Origin: an uncultured Oscillospiraceae bacterium
Lineage (GTDB): Bacteria > Bacillota > Clostridia > Oscillospirales > Acutalibacteraceae
DNA length: 21,888 bases
Assembly: GCA_910588415.1 (NCBI GenBank)
Contig: CAJUPK010000023.1
Coordinates: 1 to 21,888, forward strand
Direction: 5' to 3'
Below, piece after piece: positions 5,685 to 13,992 of this stretch. Within the stretch, counting starts at the first letter, position 1. Each line of letters opens with the position of its first letter. The position numbers and the translations under genes were made by a program. Below the pieces are notes generated by a model. The model was given only the letters and a program-made list of their open reading frames with translations. It was not told the origin of the DNA and ran no database searches.

Positions 5685-7751
5685 TTACACCGCTTTCCGC
5701 TCCGCCTCCACAGTGGAGGGCTCTCTGGCAAACAGCTGCTGGGCTTTTCCCTCTGCGTCAAAGGAATTGTTGTACTGCAGCACCGCGTACTCATTCAGCC
5801 GCTGGGACAAAGCGCCCGGCAGCGGGTCGTCTGCCCGGTAGTAGCCGCCGCTCTTGTCCATGTACCCAATATCCGTAACCACCGGGAGGGTCTGGCGCAG
5901 CTCTTCCAGGTAGTTGGTGTAGGCAGTGCCCTGCAGCCCGGCGGCCCGGAGCAGCAGTCCGGAGAGGTAGTTCAGGCTGACCGCCTCCAGCTCCTCCCCC
6001 TGCAAGGGGTAGTTGGCCCAGATGAAGAAGGGCACCCGGTACATGTCTTTGGTTGTGTCATAGCTCTGGAGCACCGCCTGGTTGAAGCCCTCCTCCAGCT
6101 TGGGCCAGTGGTCGCCGAACAGCAGGACCACCACAGGGTCCGGACGGTCCTCGAAATAGTCCAGCAGATATTTCAGCGCGTTATCCGAGCTTTTGGTCAG
6201 GCTCAGGTACTGCTCGGCCTGGGGCCACATGCCCTTGGCCCCCTCTATCGTTATGCGGGAGGGGTAATGGGGGTCTTCATAGCCGCCGTGGTTCTGGATG
6301 GTGACATTGAACAGGAACAGGGGGCCGCCGTCCAGCTTTTTCCAGCGCTCGTACTCATAGATCACCTGTTCATAGCAGGACCGGTCGCTGGTGAGCCGGT
6401 GCTCGAAGCTCCGCTTCACATCAAAGATCTCCGCGTCCACAAATTCGTCAAAGCCCAGATGGGGATAGGCGTCTATCCGCTGCCAGGCCGTGCGGTTGCC
6501 CGGGTGGATGGCCGTGCAGTGATAGCCATAGCTCTTCAGAATATCCGGCAGGCCGCTGTGGGGGCTGTCTATGTACTGCTGGTAGGGCTTGCTGCCCGAG
6601 GGCAGGAAAGCCATGGTATTGCCTGTAAGAAACTCATACTCGCTGTTGCAGGTGTTGCCCCCGTATACAGAGGAATAGGCCGTGCCCCACACCACCTGTC
6701 CGCTTCTCTGCAGGCTGTGCAGAAGGGGCTGGTTATCCGGGGTAAACTCCAGGGTGTCCAGGCTGCCCAGGTCTGTCAGGGACTCGTTCATAATGGCCAC
6801 CACGGTGGGCAGCCCGCCGGGACGGCCCAGGGGGGCTGGGTCTGGCAGCTGCTCCAGCTTCTCCGCCAGGTCCTTCACCCGTTTGCCGGAATAGCCCGCG
6901 GGAGTCTCTACCTGCATGAACTGCACATTGGCGAAAAAGCCTGCCGCCACTCCCGTGATCTCGGAGCTGGTCTTCTGGTTCCAGGTCCACACGGAGATGC
7001 CCAGGCCGGACAGGCCGTTCAGGGGAAAGAGCATCATCAGCAGCACAGAGGACACGCCCAGGGCCACAAACCGCTCGGTCAGCCGGAACCGGCGGCTGGC
7101 GCTGGGAACGCCGTGGGGGGCCAGCCGGTAACAGAGGACCACCGCGCAGATATAGCCCATGGCCGCCACGGCCATCTTTCGGGTGGGGACATACTCGTAC
7201 CCGCCGGAAACTGTCAGGGCTGTGGAAAAAGACTGGAAGTCCCAGGGCAGAATGGGCTGGCCCCGGAACTGCACCACAAAATAGTTGGCAATGCCAAAGG
7301 TGATGGCCACTGCCCCGCCTATGGCCACCGCCGCCCAGGCTCGCCGGGTGAGGGCATAGGCCAGGGTAAACACCAGCAGGTAGCACAGGTAGTTGGCCAG
7401 CCAGCGCCGGACAGGAAACTGCCAGATGCGGGTGCTGTTGATGACCTCTACCGCCACAAAGGCGCCCAGGGGCAAAGCGGCCACCAGCCCCCAGCTGAGC
7501 CCCTCTTTGGCAACCGGGGACAGCCTGACGCGCACCAGGCACAGGGCCGCAGCCAGGGCACTGAGCCCAATGAAGGCCAGCACATACCACCAGCAGAGGG
7601 TGTGGCGGCCCAGGCTGTCCTCTTGCCAGGCAAGGGGCCATTCCACCGCGAAAAACACGGCGGCAAGAGCCAGCACGGTTCCCGCGGCCAGCAGATTGCC
7701 CCAGCTTTTGCACAGCCGGGGCGCGGACAGATCCTTTAAGGCGTCTTTCAT
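5685..7751 (-). CDS. LTA-synthase-like membrane phosphoglycerol transferase
   Basis: This 688-residue enzyme belongs to the LtaS/alkaline-phosphatase superfamily. LtaS proteins move glycerol phosphate from phosphatidylglycerol on the outer face of the membrane. About seven hydrophobic segments precede the catalytic domain (near 18-38, 54-74, 88-104, 118-134, 138-160, 194-210, 229-245), more than the five of classical LtaS. The extracellular domain starts near 315 with E323 (MNESLTDL, metal ligand), T367 in YGGNTCNSEYEFLTG as the likely nucleophile, H488 in QNHGGY and D547/H548 in GDHWP. All key residues are present, so it should be active. The donor and acceptor are unknown; glycerol phosphate on a wall glycan is an inference from the adjacent genes. 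The ATG at 7751 has a GGGGAGGT site about 8 nt upstream. It is last in the minus-strand envelope cluster, 138 bp after wecB. Confidence 0.85.
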   Translation of the reverse strand: MKDALKDLSAPRLCKSWGNLLAAGTVLALAAVFFAVEWPLAWQEDSLGRHTLCWWYVLAFIGLSALAAALCLVRVRLSPVAKEGLSWGLVAALPLGAFVAVEVINSTRIWQFPVRRWLANYLCYLLVFTLAYALTRRAWAAVAIGGAVAITFGIANYFVVQFRGQPILPWDFQSFSTALTVSGGYEYVPTRKMAVAAMGYICAVVLCYRLAPHGVPSASRRFRLTERFVALGVSSVLLMMLFPLNGLSGLGISVWTWNQKTSSEITGVAAGFFANVQFMQVETPAGYSGKRVKDLAEKLEQLPDPAPLGRPGGLPTVVAIMNESLTDLGSLDTLEFTPDNQPLLHSLQRSGQVVWGTAYSSVYGGNTCNSEYEFLTGNTMAFLPSGSKPYQQYIDSPHSGLPDILKSYGYHCTAIHPGNRTAWQRIDAYPHLGFDEFVDAEIFDVKRSFEHRLTSDRSCYEQVIYEYERWKKLDGGPLFLFNVTIQNHGGYEDPHYPSRITIEGAKGMWPQAEQYLSLTKSSDNALKYLLDYFEDRPDPVVVLLFGDHWPKLEEGFNQAVLQSYDTTKDMYRVPFFIWANYPLQGEELEAVSLNYLSGLLLRAAGLQGTAYTNYLEELRQTLPVVTDIGYMDKSGGYYRADDPLPGALSQRLNEYAVLQYNNSFDAEGKAQQLFAREPSTVEAERKAV

Positions 7752-7889
7752 AGGACAGACCTCCCCATTTTACGAATTGTTGGTATCTCTTGCCTGGCAG
7801 GGAGAGGCCCCGGGCACCGTCCCGCCCTGGGCAGGGGGATCTGGTTCCCTTGGGCCTATTCTTCTTCCAGCTTACCAAAGCTTTTTGTG

Positions 7890-8999
7890 TTACTCCTGGA
7901 AATAGGCGGCAATGGCGTCCGCGATGCGCCGGCTGGCCTGTCCGTCCCCATAGGGGTTGCTGGCATGGCTCATCCGGTTATACTCCTCCACGTCGGTCAG
8001 CAGCTCCCGCACCAGGGTATAAATGGTCTCCTCATCTGTGCCTGCCAGCTTCAGGGTGCCAGCCTCCAGGCCCTCGGGCCGCTCGGTGGTGTCCCGCAGC
8101 ACGATAACAGGCTTGCCCAGGGAGGGGGCCTCCTCCTGGATGCCGCCGCTGTCCGTGAGAATCAGGTAGGACCGGGCCAGCAGGTTGTGGAACTCCACCA
8201 CCTCCAGGGGCTCTACCAGCTTCACCTGCGGGCAGTCTCCCAGCTCCTCCTGGGCAGCCTTTTGCACCAGGGGATTCAGGTGGACAGGGTACACGGCCTT
8301 TACGTCCGGGAACTCCTCCACCACCCGGCGGATGGCCCGGAACATGCGGTGCATGGGCTCTCCCAGGTTCTCCCGGCGGTGAGCCGTGATGACAATAAGC
8401 CGGGAGCCAGCAGCCCAGTCCAGCAGGCTGTCCCTATAGCTCTCCCGCACCGTGGTGGACAGGGCGTCGATGGCCGTGTTGCCTGTAACCACAATGGCGC
8501 TGTCCTTTTTTCCCTCCGCCAGCAGGTTCTGGCGGCTGAGCTCTGTGGGGGCAAAGTGCAGGTCCGCCATGCAGCCCACAAACTGGCGGTTCATCTCCTC
8601 CGGGTAGGGGGAGTATTTGTCATAGGTACGCAGGCCAGCCTCCACATGGCCCACAGCGGTCTGGCAGTAGTAGGCGGCCAGGGCCCCGGCAAAGGTGGTC
8701 GTGGTGTCCCCGTGGACCAGCACCATGTGGGGCTTCTCCTTTTGGATGACCCCCTCCAGGCCCTGGAGCACCCGGGCGGTGATGTCTGAAAGGGTCTGGC
8801 CCGGCTGCATGATGTTCAGGTCATAGTCCGGTTGAATCTGGAAGGCGGAGAGCACCTGGTCCAGCATCTGCCGGTGCTGGGCCGTGACGCAGACCAGGGT
8901 CTCAAACTCCGGCCGGGCTTTCAGCTCTTTGACCAGGGGGGCCATTTTGATGGTCTCCGGCCGGGTGCCGAACACCAGCATGACTTTGCGCTTTTTCAT
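7890..8999 (-). CDS. wecB: UDP-N-acetylglucosamine 2-epimerase (non-hydrolysing)
   Basis: This 369-residue cytoplasmic enzyme interconverts UDP-GlcNAc and UDP-ManNAc, the donor for the ManNAc transferase encoded just upstream. Family motifs are complete: FGTRPETIKMAPL (10-22), VHGDTTTT with D98, GHVEAGLRT with E120, PEEMNR (133-138), TAHRREN with H207, and the C-terminal nucleotide-binding block LTDSGGIQEEAPSLGKP (281-297). Length is usual. The frame is open to a GTG at 9008, but the ATG at 8999 starts the conserved MKKRKVMLVFGTRPE and is preferred. The ribosome site is weak (AGGAT about 11 nt upstream). The gap to tagA is 239 bp, with a TATAAT box near 9024 but no convincing -35, so a separate weak promoter is possible. 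In teichoic acid and secondary wall polymer pathways this gene is also called mnaA. Confidence 0.95.
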   Translation of the reverse strand: MKKRKVMLVFGTRPETIKMAPLVKELKARPEFETLVCVTAQHRQMLDQVLSAFQIQPDYDLNIMQPGQTLSDITARVLQGLEGVIQKEKPHMVLVHGDTTTTFAGALAAYYCQTAVGHVEAGLRTYDKYSPYPEEMNRQFVGCMADLHFAPTELSRQNLLAEGKKDSAIVVTGNTAIDALSTTVRESYRDSLLDWAAGSRLIVITAHRRENLGEPMHRMFRAIRRVVEEFPDVKAVYPVHLNPLVQKAAQEELGDCPQVKLVEPLEVVEFHNLLARSYLILTDSGGIQEEAPSLGKPVIVLRDTTERPEGLEAGTLKLAGTDEETIYTLVRELLTDVEEYNRMSHASNPYGDGQASRRIADAIAAYFQE

Positions 9000-9238
9000 A
9001 CATCTCACATCCTGTTTGTTGATTATATTCAGGGCTGGCGGAAAACTTGCCTGCGGGCCTTGCGGGGGGGACGGCTAGGGGACTTTCCGCCCTCCTCCTA
9101 AGAACCTTCTAAGACTTTTCCCCTGCGCTTCCAGGCAGGATAGGCCGGGCTATAGGCAACCCAGCGTAAAAACCAGTATTCACGGATTTTTGCATGGGTT
9201 CCCTACAAAACCGTTGGCTTGCTCTCCGGGGAAGAAGT

Positions 9239-9991
9239 CTACTTTTGCTGTTTGGCGGCCTTTTTTACTTCGCCCAGGAATTTTACATTGTTGTTCCAGA
9301 AGCGGCCCAGCCTTTGGGGCTCTTTGGCGATGCGGTACAGCCACTCGGTATTGGTTTTGACAAACAGGGCCGGGGCCCGCTTTTTACTGCCGCTGAGTAC
9401 GTCGAAAGAGCCGCCCACGCCCACCAGCACGCCCTTTGTGAACTGGGGCAAATGCCGGAAGATGAGCAGCTCTTGGGCCGGAACCCCCAGCCCCACTAAA
9501 ACCAGATCCGGCGAGAGGGCGGCAATCTCCCGGAAAATCTCGTCCTTGTCCCCGTCATAGCCGTTGCGGTAGTCCACCTGTATGCCCGGGTACTGGGCCA
9601 GCAGCTTCTTTGTCAGGCCGGAGACCACCTCCTCTTTGGCGCCCAGAAGAAACACCCGCTTTTTGGCCCGGCCTGCCGCGGCCAGCAGCTTTTCCACCAG
9701 GTCCACTCCCGTGACCCGCTCTTGGGCGGGCAGGCCCAAAATATGCCTGGCCTTCACCACCCCGATGCCGTCCGGGACGATCTCTGTCTCTGGGGCCAGC
9801 AGGACCTTTTCCACCGCTGGGTCCCGCTGGGCGTGCATAAATATCTCTGGATTCGCGGTGACAACAAACAGCCGCTCTCCTGAGAGCATGGCTTTTTCGG
9901 CCCGCTGGGCGTACTCCGCCGCTGTGCCGGGGAAGACCCGCTTCAGGCAGTCCTTCAGGCCATGGCCTGTTTTATTTCTCTGATTTTCCAC
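9239..9991 (-). CDS. tagA: TagA/WecG-family N-acetylmannosaminyltransferase
   Basis: This 250-residue GT26-family enzyme moves ManNAc (or a related sugar) from UDP to a lipid-linked amino sugar at the inner membrane face. In wall teichoic acid synthesis this makes the ManNAc-GlcNAc linkage unit. Visible motifs are FVVTANPE (T45, N47), the catalytic PDGIG with D74, the KEEVVSGL and VGLGVPAQE regions, and the C-terminal TEWLYRIAKEPQRLGRFW membrane-contact segment. I set the start at GTG 9991 because an AAGGAG site lies 8 nt upstream (10000-10005); the longer frame to 10054 lies within the previous gene. The gene overlaps the preceding transferase by 20 nt, so the two are probably coupled. WecG proteins use ManNAcA, so the sugar is not certain, but wecB next door supports ManNAc. 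Confidence 0.88.
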   Translation of the reverse strand: MENQRNKTGHGLKDCLKRVFPGTAAEYAQRAEKAMLSGERLFVVTANPEIFMHAQRDPAVEKVLLAPETEIVPDGIGVVKARHILGLPAQERVTGVDLVEKLLAAAGRAKKRVFLLGAKEEVVSGLTKKLLAQYPGIQVDYRNGYDGDKDEIFREIAALSPDLVLVGLGVPAQELLIFRHLPQFTKGVLVGVGGSFDVLSGSKKRAPALFVKTNTEWLYRIAKEPQRLGRFWNNNVKFLGEVKKAAKQQK

Positions 9992-11387
9992 GCCCCTGCT
10001 CCTTTCTGTTCCGCACCCGGTCCTCGTCAAAATCGTACAGCTCCTCCTCCCCAAAGGCCGCTGTGCTCTCAGACGCTTTTAAGAACACGGTGATGGTCTG
10101 GAAGATGAGTTTAAAATCCTGCCAGATGCTGTAGTTTTCGATATACATCAGGTCCATAACCAGCTTGTCCTTGGGAGAGGTGTTGTATTTGCCGGAGATC
10201 TGGGCCAAGCCTGTAAGCCCCGCTTTCATGCGCAGGCGGTAGGAGAACTCTGGCAGCTCCTCTGTGTATTTTTCCACGTTTTCCAGCATTTCCGGCCGGG
10301 GGCCCACCACGGTCATGTCCCCTTTCAGGATGTTGATGAGCTGGGGCAGCTCGTCAATGCGGAACTTGCGCAGCACCCGGCCCACCTTGGTGATGCGGTC
10401 GTCGTCCGCGGTGACAGACTTGTGGATGGAGTTCTCCTCCTTCATGGTGCGGAACTTGTACACCTCGAACACCCGGCCATACTTGGTGAGCCGCTTCTGC
10501 TTGTACATCACCTTGCCGTGGTCCTCCAGCTTGATGGCAATGGCGCAGCCCAACATGATGGGGCTGGTGAGCACCAGACCCACAATGGCCACGGCCAAAT
10601 CTGTCAGCCGCTTGATGATGCGCTGCTCCATGGTCAGGTCTTTGGCGGTGTACATTACCAGGGACTTGTCGTCCAGGGTGACATATTTGGCCCCTTGGGC
10701 CACCACGTCGATGGTCTCAAAATTGTAGTAGATATTCTTCTGGGTCTGGTAGCAGAAGGCGATCAGGTCGTTGCGCTCCTTCAGGGGCACATCATAGAGG
10801 AACACTGTATCGCTGCGGGAGATCACGTCCAGCACAGCCTTGTCGTCGTAGCGGATGATCTCATCCACCTCGTACTGCTTTTGGAAGCGCTGCACCTTGG
10901 GGATAACATGCCCCAGGCTCTGCCGGGAGGAGGAGATGACGCAGCATCTCTCCGGCGGCTCTAAAGAGAAGTAGACATAGTTGCCAAAATAGGCAAAAAA
11001 CACAATGACCAGCACCTGCAGAACCATGACCAGCAGCAGCAGGTGGGGCGTCTCATAGACAAAGTGGTCGTTGTTTTTCTCGCTGGTATTCATAATGGAG
11101 AGCTGCAGGTGGGTTACCAGGTCTGTCATAATGGTGGCCAGGGCCATGGAGTGTACAATTGGCTTGGATTTTTGGGTGCCCACCGCATAGCCGCCGTACA
11201 CAGACATCAGCGCGATGCCCAGCACCACAAAGGTCACCATGGTGACGCCCGTGGTGCGGGACAGGTTGAACAGCCAGGGGTTGTGGATGCCGAAGATTCC
11301 AAAAAATATGGCAAAAAGCGAGGCAAACAGCGCCAGCTTTAGAATAAAGACCACGGTCCGCTTCAATTTTTTTATCATACTGTGCAT
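9972..11387 (-). CDS. Polyprenyl glycosylphosphotransferase (initiating sugar transferase)
   Basis: This 471-residue membrane enzyme should start glycan assembly by moving a sugar-1-phosphate from a UDP-sugar to undecaprenyl phosphate. The N-terminal half has hydrophobic segments (13-35, 48-66, 115-138) and a soluble region (about 145-245) like the CoA-binding-type domain of WcaJ/CpsE proteins. The C-terminal bacterial sugar transferase domain (about 257-450) has a re-entrant helix at 262-284, VYKFRTM (309-315), the catalytic pair D345-E346 in FRIDELPQL, and VVGPRPE (360-366). The specific sugar cannot be read off. Such enzymes are unrelated to TagO, the usual starter in teichoic acid synthesis. 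The ATG at 11387 has an AGAGGTGA site about 9 nt upstream, and a strong promoter lies about 120 bp further up. Confidence 0.9.
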   Translation of the reverse strand: MHSMIKKLKRTVVFILKLALFASLFAIFFGIFGIHNPWLFNLSRTTGVTMVTFVVLGIALMSVYGGYAVGTQKSKPIVHSMALATIMTDLVTHLQLSIMNTSEKNNDHFVYETPHLLLLVMVLQVLVIVFFAYFGNYVYFSLEPPERCCVISSSRQSLGHVIPKVQRFQKQYEVDEIIRYDDKAVLDVISRSDTVFLYDVPLKERNDLIAFCYQTQKNIYYNFETIDVVAQGAKYVTLDDKSLVMYTAKDLTMEQRIIKRLTDLAVAIVGLVLTSPIMLGCAIAIKLEDHGKVMYKQKRLTKYGRVFEVYKFRTMKEENSIHKSVTADDDRITKVGRVLRKFRIDELPQLINILKGDMTVVGPRPEMLENVEKYTEELPEFSYRLRMKAGLTGLAQISGKYNTSPKDKLVMDLMYIENYSIWQDFKLIFQTITVFLKASESTAAFGEEELYDFDEDRVRNRKEQGRGKSEK

Positions 11388-11509
11388 AAGGATCAGTCAC
11401 CTCTGTTTCGCTGGATTCGGCAGGGCAGGCTCTGCCGCCTAAAGCCCTGGCAGTGGGGATGGGCGCACATGGCCGGGCAGGCTGGGCTCTGCTGAAATGT
11501 TTTACGGAC

Positions 11510-11538
11510 ATTATAGCACAGATCCCTAAAAAATGCAA
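11510..11538 (-). promoter_or_regulatory. Internal promoter before the sugar transferase gene
   Basis: On the minus strand, TTGCAT (11538-11533) and a perfect TATAAT (11515-11510) are 17 nt apart. The predicted start is near 11503, about 115 nt before the sugar transferase ATG. It splits the envelope cluster into an upstream unit (GT2, flippase, glycerophosphotransferase) and a downstream unit. It lies within 5 bp of the preceding gene's stop codon, and no terminator hairpin is seen between them. Confidence 0.75.
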
Positions 11539-11542
11539 AATT

Positions 11543-12688
11543 CTACGGCTTAGGACCGCTGTCCTCCAGCCAGTCCACTGTCTGTCTCGCTGCGGCGCCC
11601 TCTTCTTTTATGCCGAACTCCCGGCAAAAGGTCCGGATCTTCTCTCTCTGGGCGCTCTCGTCAAAGTGAAGGATGCTCTCCTCCAGCTCCTGGTTGGTCT
11701 GGGACCGTGCAAAGGGCAGTTTGTCCAAGTCAAAGTAAAAGTTCCGGTCTCCCCGGTAGGCCTCCAGGTCGTTTACATAAAGGAAGCAAGGCCTGCCTGT
11801 GTTCATATAGTCAAACATCACCGAGGAATAGTCTGTTACCAGGGCCTGGCAGGCCAGGTACAGGTCCTGGATATCCGCGTAATGGCTGGCATTGCGCACC
11901 CAGCGGCGGTCCAGGTTCAGCTGGCCGGCTTTTTCCGCCATGTTGGGGTGCAGCTTTGCCAGCACCAGCCACTGGCCGCCAAAACGCTGGCTTAAAGCCT
12001 CTGTCAGCCGTTTATAGTCCAGGTCGTAGCTGGAGAGGCCCTGGTCCTTGCGGAAGGTAGGGGCGTACAAAGCCAGCCGCTTTTCCTCCGGCAGGGCCAA
12101 AGCCTGGCGCACCTTTCTCACCGCCGCCTCCCCTGGGCCAAAGAGCTGGTCGTTACGGGGAAAGCCGCAGGCCAGCACCTCTCCCTGGTACCAGAAAGCC
12201 CGGCGGTATATCTCTGTTAAAAAGACGCTGTTGGAGAGGAAAAGGTCAGCCATCCGGGAGTCTTTTTCCGCTGCCCGCAGGTAATCCTCTGGCAGGGCCC
12301 CGGCCGCGTCCCCCTCAATGCGCTTCAGGGGAAAGCCGTGCCAGGTCTGCACATAGCGGGTGGCGCCCCGCTTTTGGGTATAGGCCCATTTGCGGCAGTT
12401 GTCCACCCAGACCCCGGCAGTACACAGATGGTAGATAGCCCGGGGGCTGTCCACTGCCAAAGGGGTTACATCCTCCGGCAGGGTCTGGGCCTCCTGGGGG
12501 CCTTTCACGGTCCAGAAGACCTTCCAGCCCCGGCGGCGCAGCTCCTCCGCAATGGCCCGGGGGCTGTCGGAATAGCCCCGGCCGTAAAAGCTTTGGCACA
12601 CGGCCTTGCGGGGGTCCTTGGGCAGAAAGGACAGGGCCATCCACAGGATATTCCGCCATGCCTTTTTAAAGGGATTCCCGGCAGTCAT
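11543..12688 (-). CDS. CDP-glycerol:glycerophosphate glycerophosphotransferase family protein
   Basis: This 381-residue protein belongs to the TagB/TagF family, which moves glycerol phosphate (or ribitol phosphate in relatives) from a CDP-alditol to a lipid-linked acceptor on the inner membrane face. Ordered motifs are VQTWHGFPLKRI with H117, LFLSNS (149-154), GFPRNDQL (175-182), LYAPTFR (207-213), AKLHPN with H247, and VTDYSSVMFDYM (284-295), which binds the donor phosphates. At 381 residues it is a single-domain form like TagB, so it may add one primer unit instead of building a chain. The N-terminus (11-23) is hydrophobic and may contact the membrane. It starts at 12688 in an ATGA overlap with the flippase stop, which points to translational coupling. 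No CDP-glycerol-forming TagD gene is in the window. Confidence 0.9.
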   Translation of the reverse strand: MTAGNPFKKAWRNILWMALSFLPKDPRKAVCQSFYGRGYSDSPRAIAEELRRRGWKVFWTVKGPQEAQTLPEDVTPLAVDSPRAIYHLCTAGVWVDNCRKWAYTQKRGATRYVQTWHGFPLKRIEGDAAGALPEDYLRAAEKDSRMADLFLSNSVFLTEIYRRAFWYQGEVLACGFPRNDQLFGPGEAAVRKVRQALALPEEKRLALYAPTFRKDQGLSSYDLDYKRLTEALSQRFGGQWLVLAKLHPNMAEKAGQLNLDRRWVRNASHYADIQDLYLACQALVTDYSSVMFDYMNTGRPCFLYVNDLEAYRGDRNFYFDLDKLPFARSQTNQELEESILHFDESAQREKIRTFCREFGIKEEGAAARQTVDWLEDSGPKP

Positions 12689-13992
12689 GGCTTTTCCTCC
12701 TTTTTAACCGGCCCCTTCAGCAGATTCCGGTTTTTGATGATAACGGCCAGGCGGAACAGCAGAATGGAGAGCTCTGTCAGCGAGGACAGCAGGCACAGCA
12801 CTGTGAGATGGATGCCCACTGTGAGATATGCGGCGCCCACGCCCAGCAGATACACCGCCGTGCCAAAGGCCGTGGAGATATTGGCGAACTTGGAGAGGCC
12901 CATGGCCCCCAAGGTGGGGTACCCCAGCACATAGTTAGGGAAGGCGAACACCGCCACAGGGATCAGCAGCCGCAGGGGCTGGACCACGTTGACCCCCTCT
13001 GGCCCCAGCCATAGGGTAAGCAGGGGCTGGGCAAAGGTGAACACCACGGCGCAGCCCAAGAGAATCACCGGGTAGATGAACAGCATGGCCTTTTTGATGA
13101 TCTGGAAGTTCCGGTGCTTCATCATGTGGGGGTACAGGCTGTCCGCAATGGGGGACATGCCGTTGCGGGCAGCGGTGATGACTGTGTCCGCGTTGGTATA
13201 GAGGCCCGTGGCTGCATCAGACACGAAGTTTTTCATCAGGAGGCCGTTCAGATTGGAGTTGACGGACGCGGCCAGCCGGGAGAACAGGAACTGGGAGGAA
13301 TCCCGGATTTCGCCCCAGACGTCCCGGAGGGTCACCCGGCGGAAGCGCACCCCCACCCGGGTGAACAGGTGCCAGTACACAAAGGCCAGTGCGCCCAGGT
13401 TGCCCACAGCCGTACACAGGGGCACCAGGAAAAAGTCCTCTGGCCGGCGAACCAGCAGGAACACCAGGGTGGTGGCCACCAGCTTGATGGTGACAGCCCG
13501 CACGGTGATGGCGGACATCTGCTCCAGGCCCCGGTACATATAGTCCGGCAGCATGGTGATGCCCACGGTGGAGAGGAAGAAGAACACATAGGCCAGCACC
13601 TCGCCTGTGCCGGAGAGCTTGGGGACAATCAAAAAAGCCAGCACAGCCCCGGAGATGACCGCGAACAGTATTTTGGCCGTTACCACACAGGTGAGTATGC
13701 GGGACAGCTCCTTCTTATCCTCCCGCCGGGCGGATATTTTGGCTGTGGCGGACAGGAGAAAGCCAAAGTCCAAAAAAATGAGGAAGAAATTGGCCGCGTA
13801 CTGGCCAGCCCCCAGGATTCCCACCAGCTCCATGCCCAGCACCCGCATTTTGTAGCCCTGGGTGATCATGCCCAGGAACATGTTGGAAAACTGCAGGATG
13901 TACAGCATCACCGTGTTTTCCAGCAGGCTGTGGCGAGTGCGGTTTTTCCATTTTTCTTTTATATTCAAGGCTGCCGTCCACCTCCTGGTCAT
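12685..13992 (-). CDS. Wzx-type oligosaccharide flippase
   Basis: This 435-residue polytopic protein resembles the polysaccharide transporters of the MOP superfamily, which flip undecaprenyl-linked glycans across the membrane. Roughly a dozen to fourteen hydrophobic segments can be traced from residue 27 to about 420. The N-terminal block (NTVMLYILQFSNMFLGMITQGYKMRVLG, near 26-53) and the central FLFSRLAASVNSNLNGLLMKNFV stretch are typical of this family. Substrate specificity is not visible. It starts with an ATGA overlap with the GT2 stop and ends with an ATGA overlap with the next gene, so the three are one translationally coupled block. A flippase in place of a TagGH ABC exporter marks this as something other than a standard wall teichoic acid locus. 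Confidence 0.88.
   Translation of the reverse strand: MTRRWTAALNIKEKWKNRTRHSLLENTVMLYILQFSNMFLGMITQGYKMRVLGMELVGILGAGQYAANFFLIFLDFGFLLSATAKISARREDKKELSRILTCVVTAKILFAVISGAVLAFLIVPKLSGTGEVLAYVFFFLSTVGITMLPDYMYRGLEQMSAITVRAVTIKLVATTLVFLLVRRPEDFFLVPLCTAVGNLGALAFVYWHLFTRVGVRFRRVTLRDVWGEIRDSSQFLFSRLAASVNSNLNGLLMKNFVSDAATGLYTNADTVITAARNGMSPIADSLYPHMMKHRNFQIIKKAMLFIYPVILLGCAVVFTFAQPLLTLWLGPEGVNVVQPLRLLIPVAVFAFPNYVLGYPTLGAMGLSKFANISTAFGTAVYLLGVGAAYLTVGIHLTVLCLLSSLTELSILLFRLAVIIKNRNLLKGPVKKEEKP

Noticed and set aside
9037..9093. GGCGGAAA...TTTCCGCC inverted repeat between tagA and wecB as a terminator
   Set aside because: The loop is about 40 nt and no T run follows on the minus strand, so it is not a convincing terminator.
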